DNA of 64,000 nucleotides from Pseudobacteriovorax sp. (GCA_013215145.1 JABSRP010000039.1:1-64000), one strand, 5' to 3'; positions 46,642 to 56,382 are shown, counted from the first letter of the stretch. The notes: generated by a model not told the origin, from the letters alone. Translations and numbers: made by a program.

Positions 46642-46680
46642 AGCCTGTATGCTCAAAATGCAGGCTCTACCCAAGTTTTT
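46642..46680 (+). terminator. Weak terminator-like hairpin after the M14 gene
   Basis: AGCCTG at 46642-46647 pairs with CAGGCT at 46661-46666 around a 13-base loop, with a T tract starting about 10 bases later. The distance makes it a weak candidate. Confidence 0.35.
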
Positions 46681-46724
46681 TTCTTAATCATTACGATATT
46701 TTAAGTTCACCTCTACCTTTCCAC

Positions 46725-46753
46725 TTGCACCGAACGTTCCAGCGTGTTAACAC
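46725..46753 (+). promoter_or_regulatory. Predicted promoter of the his operon
   Basis: TTGCAC at 46725-46730 and TAACAC at 46748-46753 have a 17-base spacing, giving a plausible sigma-70-like promoter. The -10 region lies inside the palindrome at 46741-46756. Confidence 0.45.
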
Positions 46754-46773
46754 GCTACTGTGTTAACGTAGTA
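46741..46773 (+). promoter_or_regulatory. Tandem GTTAAC-centred operators before the TrpR-like gene
   Basis: A perfect 16-bp palindrome AGCGTGTTAACACGCT (46741-46756) is followed by a second, imperfect GTTAAC-centred site (46756-46773, TACT...AGTA arms). The centres are 16 bp apart. TrpR-family operators also centre on GTTAAC. The sites overlap the predicted -10 and end 12 bases before the TrpR-like start codon, as expected for autoregulation. Confidence 0.6.
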
Positions 46774-46785
46774 AAACATTGGAAC

Positions 46786-47091
46786 ATGGATTTTATGGCA
46801 AGCCAGCAGGATAAAGGAAACGACAAGGGCATCGACGAGCTCTGCCAGGACTTAGGGCATCTGCAAGACGAACAAGAAATCAAAGCTTTCTTCACTGACC
46901 TTTGCACACCCGCCGAACTCAAGTCGATGTCTGAGCGATGGCGCGTAGCTAAGCATCTGGCCACCGGTGAGTCCTACCGCTCAATCAATGAGCGAACGGG
47001 AGTTAGCACAACAACAATCACACGAGTTGCGAGAGCCATGACGTATGGAATGAATGGTTACCGTTTACTTCTCGATAAATTAAAAGGATAG
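46786..47091 (+). CDS. TrpR/YerC-family repressor, leader of the his operon
   Basis: The frame is open from a GTG at 46744, but that start would translate the operators, so the ATG at 46786 is preferred (the ATG at 46795 is also possible). The product of about 101 residues has the TrpR fold: helices around EIKAFFTDLCTPAELKSMSERWRVAKHL, then the HTH with SYRSINERTGVSTTTITRVARAM. TrpR-family proteins bind an amino-acid corepressor and palindromic operators. It ends 5 bp before hisG and belongs to the his operon, so a histidine-responsive repressor is the natural inference. Confidence 0.85.
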   Translation: MDFMASQQDKGNDKGIDELCQDLGHLQDEQEIKAFFTDLCTPAELKSMSERWRVAKHLATGESYRSINERTGVSTTTITRVARAMTYGMNGYRLLLDKLKG

Positions 47092-47096
47092 AAATC

Positions 47097-47981
47097 ATGA
47101 CCAATATACGGATTGCGATCCAAAAGAGCGGGCGTTTGAGTGAAAAGTGTTTGGACTTGCTCGGCAAGTGCGGGCTGCAATTTGAAATGCACAAGCGCAT
47201 GCTCATCATCCGTGCCAAAGATCACCCTGTTGAGCTGATGTTGGTCCGCGACGACGATATTCCTCACTATGTAAGAGATGGAGTTTGCCAACTTGGAATT
47301 GTTGGTCTCAACGAACTAGAGGAAAAGACAGGCTGTAGTCAAGCCCCAGAGTCACCCGTAAGAGTCATTCGAACGCTAGGCTTTGGACACTGCAGGCTTT
47401 CCCTAGCTCACCCTAAGGGCATGGCATACGAAGATGCCTCCTCTTACGCCGGAAAGCGTATTGGAACGTCTTATCCGAATATTCTTCAACGCTTTTTGGA
47501 CAAGAACAGCATCGATGCCAAAGCGGTTGAGATCACAGGATCTGTTGAAGTCACACCGTCCATAGGAGTGGCAGATGCCATCTGCGACCTTGTGTCAACG
47601 GGGTCGACTCTCATTTCAAATGGTTTGGTGGAAACCGATACCATCATGAAAAGCGAAGCCGTATTGGTTCGATCGAAGCGTGAGCTGAAACCTGAACAAG
47701 AGGAGTTCATTGCCAAGTTGCTTCAAAGAATTGAAGGAACTCTCAAAGCACGTAACGCCAAATACATTATGATGAATGCCCCTAAATCCTCCATCGAGAC
47801 GATTTCTGAGTTGATTCCGGGTATGGAGCAACCAACTGTGATGCCGCTTATGACTGACAACGATAAAGTTGCCATCCACGCAGTAGCACAGGAGGATGTG
47901 GTCTGGGAAACCATGGAAAAGCTTAAACTTGCCGGAGCATCCTCAATCCTTGTTATGCCCATTGAAAAAATTGTTGAGTAG
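47097..47981 (+). CDS. hisG: ATP phosphoribosyltransferase HisG (long form)
   Basis: HisG makes phosphoribosyl-ATP from PRPP and ATP, the committed step of histidine synthesis. The 294 residues contain IAIQKSGRLSE at the start, the GIVGLNELEE and RIGTSYPNI segments, the PRPP-binding E-x-T-GSVEVTPSIGVADAI region, and a C-terminal regulatory domain (about 225-294, ending SSILVMPIEKIVE). The long form is feedback-inhibited by histidine and does not need hisZ. Confidence 0.96.
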   Translation: MTNIRIAIQKSGRLSEKCLDLLGKCGLQFEMHKRMLIIRAKDHPVELMLVRDDDIPHYVRDGVCQLGIVGLNELEEKTGCSQAPESPVRVIRTLGFGHCRLSLAHPKGMAYEDASSYAGKRIGTSYPNILQRFLDKNSIDAKAVEITGSVEVTPSIGVADAICDLVSTGSTLISNGLVETDTIMKSEAVLVRSKRELKPEQEEFIAKLLQRIEGTLKARNAKYIMMNAPKSSIETISELIPGMEQPTVMPLMTDNDKVAIHAVAQEDVVWETMEKLKLAGASSILVMPIEKIVE

Positions 47982-47985
47982 GCCT

Positions 47986-49296
47986 ATGAAAACGATTAAT
48001 TGGTCCCAGTTGTCACAAAGCGAAAGAATAGATTGCCTCAGTCGTCCGGCTTTGGGAAACAATCAGGAGTTGACTCAAAAAGTCAGCCAGATTTTAGCGA
48101 CTGTTAAAGATCAAGGTGACCAGGCTATAGCCAGCTACACGAAGGCTTTCGATGGCGTTGATATCAAAGATATCCGCGTGACCTCGGAGGAGCTATTAGA
48201 AGCCGAAGGACTGGTTGACCAGAATACAAAAATCGCCATGGACACTGCTATAGCAAACATTAAAGAGTTCCACAAAAAGCAGCTGAGCCAGTCTCTTGAA
48301 GTCGAGACCATGCCCGGCGTATCCTGTCGCCGGATCTCCCGCCCTATTGAGAAGGTTGGGCTCTATGTGCCAGGCGGTACCGCACCGCTTCCCTCGACCG
48401 TTATGATGCTAGCGATTCCGGCGAGTATTGCTGGATGCCAGGTCAAAGTACTTTGCACGCCACCAAGAAAAGACGGCACCATCGATCCAAATATTTTGGT
48501 GGCAGCTAGCAAGGCTGGTATCACCGATATTTATAAAGTTGGAGGGGCACAAGCCATAGGGGCTATGGCTTATGGTACGGAAACCATTCCAAAAGTATTT
48601 AAAATATTTGGTCCAGGAAACAGCTGGGTCACAGAAGCAAAAGTCCAAGTCGCCGCCGATCCTAACGGTGCCGTATACGATATGCCAGCTGGCCCTTCCG
48701 AAGTACTCGTCATCGCTGACAAGACTGCCAACACAAACTTCATCGCGGCAGATTTATTGTCCCAGGCGGAGCATGGCAAAGACTCTCAGGTTTTACTCGT
48801 CACCACGTCGGCAACCATCGCCGCGGGCGTAACCCAGGCAGTCAGTGATCAGCTCAAGGCCTTAAGCCGCAAGGACATAGCCGCCTCAGCCTTAGAAAAT
48901 AGCTCCATCGTATTGGTAGACTCATTGGATGAAGCCATTTCCGTAAGCAATGCCTATGGTCCTGAGCACCTGATTATTCAAGTTGAAGATCCTGAAGCGG
49001 CTCTATTGAAGATAACCAATGCTGGTTCGATATTCCTTGGACCATGGACTCCAGAGAGCGTGGGTGATTATGCAAGCGGCACGAACCACGTGCTACCAAC
49101 TTATGGCTATACTAAGTCGGTGAGTGGACTTGCACTAGATTCTTTTATGACGCAGATTTCTGTTCAGAAGTTGACCGAAATCGGACTACGCCGCCTCGGC
49201 CCAAGCGTCGAACAATTGGCAGCCGTTGAGGGGCTAGATGCTCACAAAAATGCCGTCACCATCAGACTTAACTCAATCAAGGAAACTGCTAAATAG
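47986..49296 (+). CDS. hisD: Histidinol dehydrogenase HisD
   Basis: HisD oxidises histidinol to histidine in two NAD-dependent steps. The ATG at 47986, 4 bp after the hisG stop, gives 436 residues; upstream in-frame codons lie inside hisG. Typical segments include YVPGGTAPLPSTVMM, VGGAQAIGAMAYGT, FGPGNSWVTEAK, DMPAGPSEVLVIAD, the zinc-site region LSQAEHGKDSQ and GPEHLII. The length and motifs are those of a normal enzyme. Confidence 0.96.
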   Translation: MKTINWSQLSQSERIDCLSRPALGNNQELTQKVSQILATVKDQGDQAIASYTKAFDGVDIKDIRVTSEELLEAEGLVDQNTKIAMDTAIANIKEFHKKQLSQSLEVETMPGVSCRRISRPIEKVGLYVPGGTAPLPSTVMMLAIPASIAGCQVKVLCTPPRKDGTIDPNILVAASKAGITDIYKVGGAQAIGAMAYGTETIPKVFKIFGPGNSWVTEAKVQVAADPNGAVYDMPAGPSEVLVIADKTANTNFIAADLLSQAEHGKDSQVLLVTTSATIAAGVTQAVSDQLKALSRKDIAASALENSSIVLVDSLDEAISVSNAYGPEHLIIQVEDPEAALLKITNAGSIFLGPWTPESVGDYASGTNHVLPTYGYTKSVSGLALDSFMTQISVQKLTEIGLRRLGPSVEQLAAVEGLDAHKNAVTIRLNSIKETAK

Positions 49297-49306
49297 GACC
49301 GACAAC

Positions 49307-50380
49307 ATGAGACAAATACTTTTCGTCGATCGCGACGGAACCATTTGCAAAGAACCCCATGACGAGCAAGTGGATCAAATTGAAAAAATCGAACTCTTGG
49401 ACGGTGTGATTCCGGCACTGCTAAAACTACAATCTCAGGGCTTTGAGCTAGTGATGGTAAGCAATCAAGACGGTCTTGGTACCGATAGCTTTCCTCAAGA
49501 AGACTTTGATAAACCTCATAACTTTCTGATGAAACTTCTGTCGTCACAAGGAATTCACTTCTCTGATGTTCTCATTTGTCCTCATTTTCCTAGCGATAAT
49601 TGCGAATGCCGCAAGCCTCGGGTAGGACTGGTCAAAGAATACCTAAAGGATCCGAGCTGGGATCGTACCAAATCAGCTGTCATTGGTGATCGGGCCTCTG
49701 ACATTGAGCTAGCACACAACATGGGTATCCGTGGCTTAGCAGTTGGAGAAACCTCCGCCGAAAAACTTACTTGGGCAGATATTGTTGAGCAGCTTCAATT
49801 TGGAGATAGGACCGCCGCCGTCAATCGCAAGACAAAAGAAACGGAAATCTCAATCACGGTAAACCTAGACTCACAGACAAGTCAGTTCATCGATACGGGA
49901 ATTCCTTTTTTTGATCACATGCTGGAACAGATTAGCAAACACGGAGGCATAAGCCTTGGAGTATCTTGCCACGGGGACACTGAGATTGACGATCATCATA
50001 GCGTAGAAGACGTCGGCTTAGCTTTGGGTGCCTGCCTGAAAAAAGCTCTGGGAAACAAAAGCGGGATCGGTCGCTATGGATTTGTCCTTCCCATGGACGA
50101 CGTCCAAGCTCAGGTAGCCTTAGATCTTAGTGGTCGCTTTTATTTCAAATGGGATGCTGATTTTTCTAGGCCTATGCTGGGCGCCTTATCCACGGAGATG
50201 ATATCCCATTTTTTCCGTTCTGTTGCTGAGTCCTTAGGGGCTAACTTACACATGTCTGTAACCAAAGGTAATGAACACCATATGTGTGAAGCTCTTTTCA
50301 AAGGTTTTGCTAGAAGTCTCAAACAAGCCGTAGCCCAAGATGGATCGGTCGGCTTACCGTCTACGAAAGGTTTATTATGA
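49307..50380 (+). CDS. hisB: Bifunctional HisB: histidinol-phosphatase and imidazoleglycerol-phosphate dehydratase
   Basis: The ATG at 49307 gives 357 residues. The N-terminal HAD phosphatase has DRDGT with the nucleophile Asp and a zinc-binding set CPHFPSDNCECRKP; the C-terminal dehydratase has FFDHMLEQISKHGG and DDHHSVEDVG as metal-binding motifs. It catalyses the sixth and eighth steps. The bifunctional fusion is the arrangement found in Enterobacteria and some other groups. It overlaps hisH by ATGA. Confidence 0.95.
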   Translation: MRQILFVDRDGTICKEPHDEQVDQIEKIELLDGVIPALLKLQSQGFELVMVSNQDGLGTDSFPQEDFDKPHNFLMKLLSSQGIHFSDVLICPHFPSDNCECRKPRVGLVKEYLKDPSWDRTKSAVIGDRASDIELAHNMGIRGLAVGETSAEKLTWADIVEQLQFGDRTAAVNRKTKETEISITVNLDSQTSQFIDTGIPFFDHMLEQISKHGGISLGVSCHGDTEIDDHHSVEDVGLALGACLKKALGNKSGIGRYGFVLPMDDVQAQVALDLSGRFYFKWDADFSRPMLGALSTEMISHFFRSVAESLGANLHMSVTKGNEHHMCEALFKGFARSLKQAVAQDGSVGLPSTKGLL

Positions 50381-50967
50381 TAGCAATTGTAGATATCGGT
50401 GGTTCCAACCTAATGTCAGTAAAAAATGCCTTCGATCGTCTAGATGTTAAGACCACTATTACCAATGATGCTGATAAGATTCAAAAAGCTAGCAAGGTTG
50501 TATTCCCAGGTGTTGGCGCAGCAAAACCAGCTATGAGCCGCGTTCATGAATTGGAACTTGCCCAGGTCATGAAAGGACTCACCCAGCCCACTCTAGGTGT
50601 CTGCTTGGGTATGCAGCTCTTATTCACCCACTCTTCTGAGGCGGACACTTCCTGCTTGGATATTGTTCCGGGAAACGTGACTGCGATTCCTGTTAAGGAA
50701 GATCTTCCGATTCCCCACATGGGATGGAATTCGCTGTTAATCAGTAAAACCGATAGTCTTTTACTAACAGGTATACAAGAGGGAGATCAGGTCTACTTTG
50801 TTCATTCATTCCAAGCCGAATTCGATCAGCACACCTCGGCTTACTGTCAGTACGGTAGCAAAATCCCTGCTGTGGTCGAAAAAGGCAACTTCTTTGGCAC
50901 CCAGTTTCACCCAGAAAAATCGGCAGATATTGGCCAAAAGATCATAAGGAACTTTTTATCATTATGA
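50377..50967 (+). CDS. hisH: Imidazole glycerol phosphate synthase, glutaminase subunit HisH
   Basis: The 196 residues form a class I glutamine amidotransferase with the nucleophile Cys in GVCLGMQLLF and the His/Glu pair in TQFHPEKS. It supplies ammonia to HisF. Start and stop overlap hisB and hisA by ATGA-type junctions. Confidence 0.96.
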   Translation: MIAIVDIGGSNLMSVKNAFDRLDVKTTITNDADKIQKASKVVFPGVGAAKPAMSRVHELELAQVMKGLTQPTLGVCLGMQLLFTHSSEADTSCLDIVPGNVTAIPVKEDLPIPHMGWNSLLISKTDSLLLTGIQEGDQVYFVHSFQAEFDQHTSAYCQYGSKIPAVVEKGNFFGTQFHPEKSADIGQKIIRNFLSL

Positions 50968-51695
50968 AAATCTATCCAGCTATAGACCTCATCCAAGGTG
51001 AAGTGGTTCGTTTAACCAAGGGTGACTTCAAACAAAAAACTAAGTATCATGCTAACCCGTTAGAGATGGCTAGAAGCTTTTCTGCCGATGGAGCTTCCTA
51101 TCTACACATTGTCGACCTTGATGGCGCTAAAGCTGGGAAGCCCCAGCAGACAGACTTGATCAAATCGATCTGCCAAGAAACCCCATTAAAAATTCAGGTA
51201 GGGGGTGGAATTCGTTCTGCAGAGCACGTCCAAGAATTGATCGACGCCGGAATCGATCGCGTCATCATTGGGAGCTTGGCGGTTAAGGATAAACAGTTAA
51301 CAAAGCGCATCTTTGAAACCTTTAGTGGAGATCGTATTACGCTTGGGCTTGATATTCTACTCAGCGACGAAGGCGTACCCATGGTGGCGACTCATGGCTG
51401 GCAGGAGGTATCAAATATTGCGGCCAAAGATCTCTTGGAAGAGTATATCTCAGTGGGTTTGAACCAGGTTCTTTGTACTGATATCGATAAAGACGGTATG
51501 CTGGAGGGGCCAAATTTCGACCTATATCGTGATCTGTCGCAAAGCTTTCCAGACCTTACCATATTAGCCAGCGGCGGCGTCAGCAATCTCGAGCAGCTCA
51601 AGAAGCTTAAACAAGACAACGTCGGTGGTGCTATTATTGGCAAGGCCCTTTATGAAAATAAAATATCTCTGAGTGAGGCCTGTGATGTTAAGTAA
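50964..51695 (+). CDS. hisA: ProFAR isomerase HisA
   Basis: HisA isomerises ProFAR to PRFAR. The 243 residues form a beta/alpha barrel with [15 protein letters not shown] (catalytic Asp), [19 protein letters not shown] and TDIDKDGML. The hisF start lies inside its last codons. Confidence 0.96.
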   Translation: MKIYPAIDLIQGEVVRLTKGDFKQKTKYHANPLEMARSFSADGASYLHIVDLDGAKAGKPQQTDLIKSICQETPLKIQVGGGIRSAEHVQELIDAGIDRVIIGSLAVKDKQLTKRIFETFSGDRITLGLDILLSDEGVPMVATHGWQEVSNIAAKDLLEEYISVGLNQVLCTDIDKDGMLEGPNFDLYRDLSQSFPDLTILASGGVSNLEQLKKLKQDNVGGAIIGKALYENKISLSEACDVK

Positions 51696-52452
51696 ACGAA
51701 TTATCCCCTGTCTCGATGTTAGAGATGGGCAGGTGGTGAAAGGTGTCAAATTCAAAAACCATGTGGTCCTGGGCGAGATCATTGATCTAGCTAAGCGCTA
51801 CCGCGACCAAGGCGCCGATGAGCTTGTGTTTTATGATATCACTGCTAGCGCCGAAGGCCGCAGTGTAGATCGCAGCTGGATCGAAAAAACAGCGCAGGTC
51901 ATCGACATCCCTTTTTGCGTGGCTGGTGGAATCCACTCTGTGGAGGTGGCACGAGCCGTCCTTCATGCTGGTGCAGATAAGATTTCCATCAATTCTCCAG
52001 CTATTGAGAATCCTCAGTTGATCACGGCATTAGCTGATGAGTTTGGCAGCCAATGTGTCGTGATCGGAATTGACTCCACAAAGCAAAACGATGACTATTG
52101 GATTTGGAAGTACACCGGAAGCGAAGCCACGGCAAAGGCTGCCGGAAAGAGAACGCTTGACTGGATCAAAGAGGTCCAGGATTTAGGAGCTGGTGAAATC
52201 GTTTTGAATTGTATGGATGCCGACGGTACTAGGGCCGGATATGACATCGAGCAACTTTCGGCAGCCCGTGCGATTTGTAAGGTCCCCCTAATCGCATCTG
52301 GCGGCGCCGGGGGGGCAGATGATTTTGTCCATGCATTTAAACAATCTCGCGTTGATGGCGGTCTTGCGGCTGGTATTTTCCACCGTGGGGAATTAACGAT
52401 TCCTGACTTAAAAGTCGCACTAAAAAAACAAGATATACGAGTAAGGCTATGA
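51685..52452 (+). CDS. hisF: Imidazole glycerol phosphate synthase, cyclase subunit HisF
   Basis: HisF uses ammonia from HisH to close the imidazole ring. The ATG at 51685 gives 255 residues starting [20 protein letters not shown], with the catalytic Asp, then [20 protein letters not shown] and [12 protein letters not shown] with the second catalytic Asp. It overlaps hisA by 11 bp and hisIE by 4 bp. Confidence 0.96.
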   Translation: MLSKRIIPCLDVRDGQVVKGVKFKNHVVLGEIIDLAKRYRDQGADELVFYDITASAEGRSVDRSWIEKTAQVIDIPFCVAGGIHSVEVARAVLHAGADKISINSPAIENPQLITALADEFGSQCVVIGIDSTKQNDDYWIWKYTGSEATAKAAGKRTLDWIKEVQDLGAGEIVLNCMDADGTRAGYDIEQLSAARAICKVPLIASGGAGGADDFVHAFKQSRVDGGLAAGIFHRGELTIPDLKVALKKQDIRVRL

Positions 52453-53057
52453 CGATTGTAAATGAAATTAACTGGGAAAAAGTCGACCAACTAGTCCCCG
52501 CTGTTATCCAAGACTGTCGGTCTCAGGAAGTTCTCATGCTTGGCTACATGAATCAAGAGGCCTTGAAAAAAACCCTCGAAACCAAAAAAGTCACATTTTT
52601 TAGCAGAACCAAACAAAGGTTATGGACCAAAGGGGAAACTTCAGGAAATGTGCTTAACTTAGTATCTCTCAAAGTCGACTGTGATAACGATACCGTACTT
52701 ATCCAAGCAGACCCTATCGGCCCAACCTGTCACACAGGTACCAAAACATGCTTTGGTGAATCCGAAAGCTCTGTCGCGTTTCTTATGAAGCTTGAGTCTG
52801 TCGTGAAACAACGTTTTGCCGAGCAACCTGAAGGATCTTACGTCACCAGCCTAATCAAAAAGGGCGTACATAAAATGGCCCAAAAAGTTGGTGAGGAGGG
52901 TGTAGAGGTGGCCTTGGCAGCCAAGGACGACGACAAGCCAGAGTTAATCGGAGAAATGGCCGACCTTGTTTTTCATCTGACGGTATTGATGGAAGCCAAA
53001 GGTGTCTGCTGGAAGGATGTAACTGACTGTTTACAAAGAAGAAACATCACAAAGTAG
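52449..53057 (+). CDS. hisI: Bifunctional phosphoribosyl-AMP cyclohydrolase/phosphoribosyl-ATP pyrophosphatase HisIE
   Basis: The 202 residues combine HisI (about 1-115: [31 protein letters not shown], metal site [16 protein letters not shown]) and HisE (about 116-202: [35 protein letters not shown]). It performs the second and third steps. It is the last recognised gene of the operon; hisC is not present. Confidence 0.95.
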   Translation: MTIVNEINWEKVDQLVPAVIQDCRSQEVLMLGYMNQEALKKTLETKKVTFFSRTKQRLWTKGETSGNVLNLVSLKVDCDNDTVLIQADPIGPTCHTGTKTCFGESESSVAFLMKLESVVKQRFAEQPEGSYVTSLIKKGVHKMAQKVGEEGVEVALAAKDDDKPELIGEMADLVFHLTVLMEAKGVCWKDVTDCLQRRNITK

Positions 53058-53127
53058 CACTGTTAACTTTAGCTGAAGTTCCTAGGCTCCGATCCCCCTG
53101 ATTGACGAAGGGAGGGAGAGCTAAATC

Positions 53128-53793
53128 ATGGCACAGACAACTGAAAGCAACCCGCCTCACATTTTGGTGGTAGAAGATTCAGAGATCCAACGCAAGCTGT
53201 TTGAAAAAAGGCTCGAAAACTCAGGTTATCGAGTCTCGTCAGCTGGCTGTGGAGAGGATGCCATCGAAATGGTCAAAAACGAGGGTCCTCACGATCTGGT
53301 GATTCTAGATCTCAACATGCCTGGCATGAACGGGGTGGAAGTGCTTAACCATATTCGTCCCACTCACAGCTCTATCGAACTTCCCGTGATCATGCTCACT
53401 GCTGAGGACGAAGAGGAGATAATCCTCGATTGTTTGACGGCAGGGGCTAACGATTTTATTAATAAGTCCACGGCATATAAGATTTCCCTGAGGCGCATCC
53501 AAACTCAATTGGAGCTTAAGAAGATGGCGGCCTTCGACGCCAAGGCCAAGGAGATCAAAGCATTATCGGCTATGATCATCACTTATAACCATCAAATCAA
53601 CAATCCTCTGACGATAGCCATGGGAAATCTAGGTAATTCCTATGAATCTTTCAATGAGGATAAATTTGAGAAAACGAAGCAATCTCTTTTACGTATTAAA
53701 GATATTGTCATCGAGATTAAAAAGATCGATGTGGAAAACGTGGAATACGCATCCTATGCGGCGAATGCGTCTATGCTAAAAATTGGAGAGTGA
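53128..53793 (+). CDS. Receiver-DHp protein without kinase (ATPase) domain
   Basis: The 221 residues have an N-terminal receiver domain (about 10-125) with VVEDSE, phosphoacceptor D61 in LVILDLNMPG, T/S in MLTAED and K113. A C-terminal two-helix DHp-like region (about 140-205) has an H-box NHQINNPLTIAMGNL with H155. No HATPase domain follows. It could pass phosphate between its own Asp and His or to a partner, as in phosphorelay intermediates, or dimerise on a kinase. It has a strong SD and is 70 bp after hisIE, but nothing links it to histidine synthesis. Confidence 0.85.
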   Translation: MAQTTESNPPHILVVEDSEIQRKLFEKRLENSGYRVSSAGCGEDAIEMVKNEGPHDLVILDLNMPGMNGVEVLNHIRPTHSSIELPVIMLTAEDEEEIILDCLTAGANDFINKSTAYKISLRRIQTQLELKKMAAFDAKAKEIKALSAMIITYNHQINNPLTIAMGNLGNSYESFNEDKFEKTKQSLLRIKDIVIEIKKIDVENVEYASYAANASMLKIGE

Positions 53794-53839
53794 TGCCACA
53801 TTTACAGGAAACGAGCTAAGTCTTTTCTCTTTTCCTTTA

Positions 53840-55210
53840 TTAAGCCCCCCGAATATGCCATGCCTTAGGCTTTAAAAACGCCTGAAAACCTAGATCACCA
53901 AGAGTCGAACCTAATCCGGAATTCTTTCGTCCCGACCACGGGACATGAGGGCTAACACGATCGCAGCAGTTTAGGTAACAAGTCCCCGCATCAATCTGCT
54001 TTAAAATCTGTTTTCCACGACTTAAATCTTGACTAAAAACCGAAGCCGCCAAGCCATAATCCGTATCATTCATAAGGTTTACAGCTTCTTCATCGGAACT
54101 GACTTTTTGAATGCCAATGATGGGACCAAAGCTTTCTTCCTTCATCATTGTCATGCTGTGATTCACCTCTGTTAGTACCGTGGGTGCAAAAAACTGCTTT
54201 CCCAAATCTGATCGCGGCTCGCCGCCCAAAACTAGATTAGCCCCTTTATTCACAGCATCTTCCACCTGGGCCTGAAGCATCTGGCACTGGTGAGGCAGGG
54301 TTAAAGGTCCGATATAGGTTCTCTCGGCAAAAGGATCGCCCACAACAAAATCCTTAACCGTTGCAATAAATGCTTCAACAAAGTCTTCGTAAACAGACTC
54401 GTGGACGTAAACTCGTTCCACGGCGCAGCAGCTCTGCCCACAGTTATAGAAGGCTCCATCAGCAACAGCAGCTGCCACCGCCGCAACATCTATGGCGTCT
54501 GTGACATAGCATGGATCCTTTCCCCCAAGCTCAAATCCCATGGGAAGCAGCTTACCCCCCGCTGACTTATGAATGGCTCGTCCCGTTGCCACGGAACCAG
54601 TAAAAAAGACCCCGTCCACAGGCTTTTCCAAAAGCAAGGACCCGACTTTGCCATCTCCGATACACAAAGGAAAGAGATCCTCATCTAGACCACTATTCAA
54701 AAGGTGCTCCCTAATCTTCACTCCAGTGAGTGATGCGTATTCAGAGGGCTTATACATCACCGCATTACCTAGTAGCAGGGCTGGAACAAAAACATTGGTT
54801 CCCACAAAGTAAGGGTAGTTCCATGCTGAGATATTAACGATGACTCCTAGCGGATCCCAAGACAACGACTCTTCAATATTGCTGTCATGAAACGCAACCT
54901 GCCCTTCATAGTATTTTTGACAATTTTCGATAAAGTACTTGATCCTAGGAACGGTTGCCTGAATCTCGCCTAAAGATTGATTGATCGGTTTACCTGTTTC
55001 TGACGTCAGCGTTGAGGCCAACTCATTAGCATGATCCGTCAGGGCATCACAGAATCGCCTCATAACAGACATGCGATTCTCTAGAGGAGATTGTGACCAT
55101 TGCTTCTGCGCGGCAACGGCAGCAGCAAATTTCTGCTCCACTGAGTTCGCCCCGTCTTTGATGAGTTCCTGTATGAGTTCGCCCGTTGCTGGACTAGTAA
55201 TCTGAAGCAT
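53840..55210 (-). CDS. NAD(P)-dependent aldehyde dehydrogenase
   Basis: The 456-residue protein has the ALDH core: WNYPYFVG near 130, FTGSVATGRAI, the catalytic Glu in FELGGKDP, the nucleophile Cys in FYNCGQSCC and a C-terminal EESFGPII. It oxidises an aldehyde to the acid. It is the third gene of an operon with an Fe-dependent alcohol dehydrogenase and a glutamine-synthetase-like enzyme (11 bp gap to the former), so its substrate is probably a gamma-glutamylated amino aldehyde. Confidence 0.92.
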   Translation of the reverse strand: MLQITSPATGELIQELIKDGANSVEQKFAAAVAAQKQWSQSPLENRMSVMRRFCDALTDHANELASTLTSETGKPINQSLGEIQATVPRIKYFIENCQKYYEGQVAFHDSNIEESLSWDPLGVIVNISAWNYPYFVGTNVFVPALLLGNAVMYKPSEYASLTGVKIREHLLNSGLDEDLFPLCIGDGKVGSLLLEKPVDGVFFTGSVATGRAIHKSAGGKLLPMGFELGGKDPCYVTDAIDVAAVAAAVADGAFYNCGQSCCAVERVYVHESVYEDFVEAFIATVKDFVVGDPFAERTYIGPLTLPHQCQMLQAQVEDAVNKGANLVLGGEPRSDLGKQFFAPTVLTEVNHSMTMMKEESFGPIIGIQKVSSDEEAVNLMNDTDYGLAASVFSQDLSRGKQILKQIDAGTCYLNCCDRVSPHVPWSGRKNSGLGSTLGDLGFQAFLKPKAWHIRGA

Positions 55211-55221
55211 AAACGCCCCCT

Positions 55222-56352
55222 CTAGTAAGCTTGCTGAAAAAGTTTTCTAAAATCATCTTTTGATACTAGGCACGGGTTGTTTTGATGACAAACATCCTCG
55301 AAGGCAGTATTGATGAGATCATCGGTGATTTCGACTCCGTAATGCCTTAGACCAATTTTGATTCCTGCCACTTCTATAATCGCTGAGATCCAACTCAAGC
55401 AGTCTTCCGTCGTCTCAAGGCCGATGCGTCTTGCTATGATTTCAAATCTCTCAGGGACCGCTTTAGCATTGAAGGCCATACAAGCTGGCAGCATTAAGGC
55501 ATTGGCCAACCCATGATGAGTATCAAAATGGGTAGAAAGCGCATGGGCGCAAGAATGGTTTACACCAAGACCTTTTTGGAAAGCGACAGCTCCCATTAGC
55601 GAGGCAATAAGCATCCCGCTCCGCCCCTCAGTATCATCCGGCTTCACGATCACATCCGCTAGATGCTTCGCTACCAGTGAGATTCCTTCGAGAGCGATGC
55701 CGTCACACATGGGATGATAGTTTTTGGCAAGAAACGCCTCGAGCAAATGGGTTAGAGCATCAATACCTGTCGCAGCCGTCACAGACTTAGGTAGGGACGT
55801 CGTTAACTCAGGGTCGGCGATCACAAGATTAGGTAGCATCTTAGGATCAAAAATGATTTTCTTTGCCTTCGTCACATTGTCTGATATAACCGAGCTCCGC
55901 CCCACTTCCGAACCGGTTCCCGCCGTGGTAGGAATGGCAACCATATATGGCAAGCGTTCGATGGCAGTCCGGGCCCCTTCTTTGCCATCTTCATAGTCAA
56001 AAAGATCTCCCTCATTGTGGACTAGCAAGGCTACGGCTTTCGCCACATCCATCGGCGCACCACCACCAACCATGACGATGGCATCACAATCGTTTTCACG
56101 GTAGGACGCCAATCCTGCCATGACATGCTCCTCAATGGGATTGCCAGAAAAATTACCAAAGACCCTAGGGTCTAGACCGGCATTTTGTAAGGGATTAACG
56201 ATGTCATCGAGGAAAAAAGGTACAGTCAAAACCTGTCTATCTGTGATCACAAAGGGACGCTCTGAGGAAACCGCCTTTAGTGCATCCGCTAGCTCCCTAA
56301 TAGCGCCAGATCCAAAACGAACGGGAGTGGGGAAATTGAACTGCTGAATCAT
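55222..56352 (-). CDS. Iron-containing alcohol dehydrogenase
   Basis: The 376 residues match the Fe-ADH family: the nucleotide-binding GGGAPMDVAKAVALL, the IPTTAGTGSEVGRSSVI segment, and the metal ligands in HLLEAF, NHSCAHALSTHFDTHHGLANA. The enzyme interconverts a primary alcohol and aldehyde. It lies 30 bp after the GS-like gene and 11 bp before the ALDH gene, a pair that converts alcohol to acid. Confidence 0.92.
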   Translation of the reverse strand: MIQQFNFPTPVRFGSGAIRELADALKAVSSERPFVITDRQVLTVPFFLDDIVNPLQNAGLDPRVFGNFSGNPIEEHVMAGLASYRENDCDAIVMVGGGAPMDVAKAVALLVHNEGDLFDYEDGKEGARTAIERLPYMVAIPTTAGTGSEVGRSSVISDNVTKAKKIIFDPKMLPNLVIADPELTTSLPKSVTAATGIDALTHLLEAFLAKNYHPMCDGIALEGISLVAKHLADVIVKPDDTEGRSGMLIASLMGAVAFQKGLGVNHSCAHALSTHFDTHHGLANALMLPACMAFNAKAVPERFEIIARRIGLETTEDCLSWISAIIEVAGIKIGLRHYGVEITDDLINTAFEDVCHQNNPCLVSKDDFRKLFQQAY

Positions 56353-56382
56353 AATTGTATCTCTTTTGTTTTTTGCTGTTGA

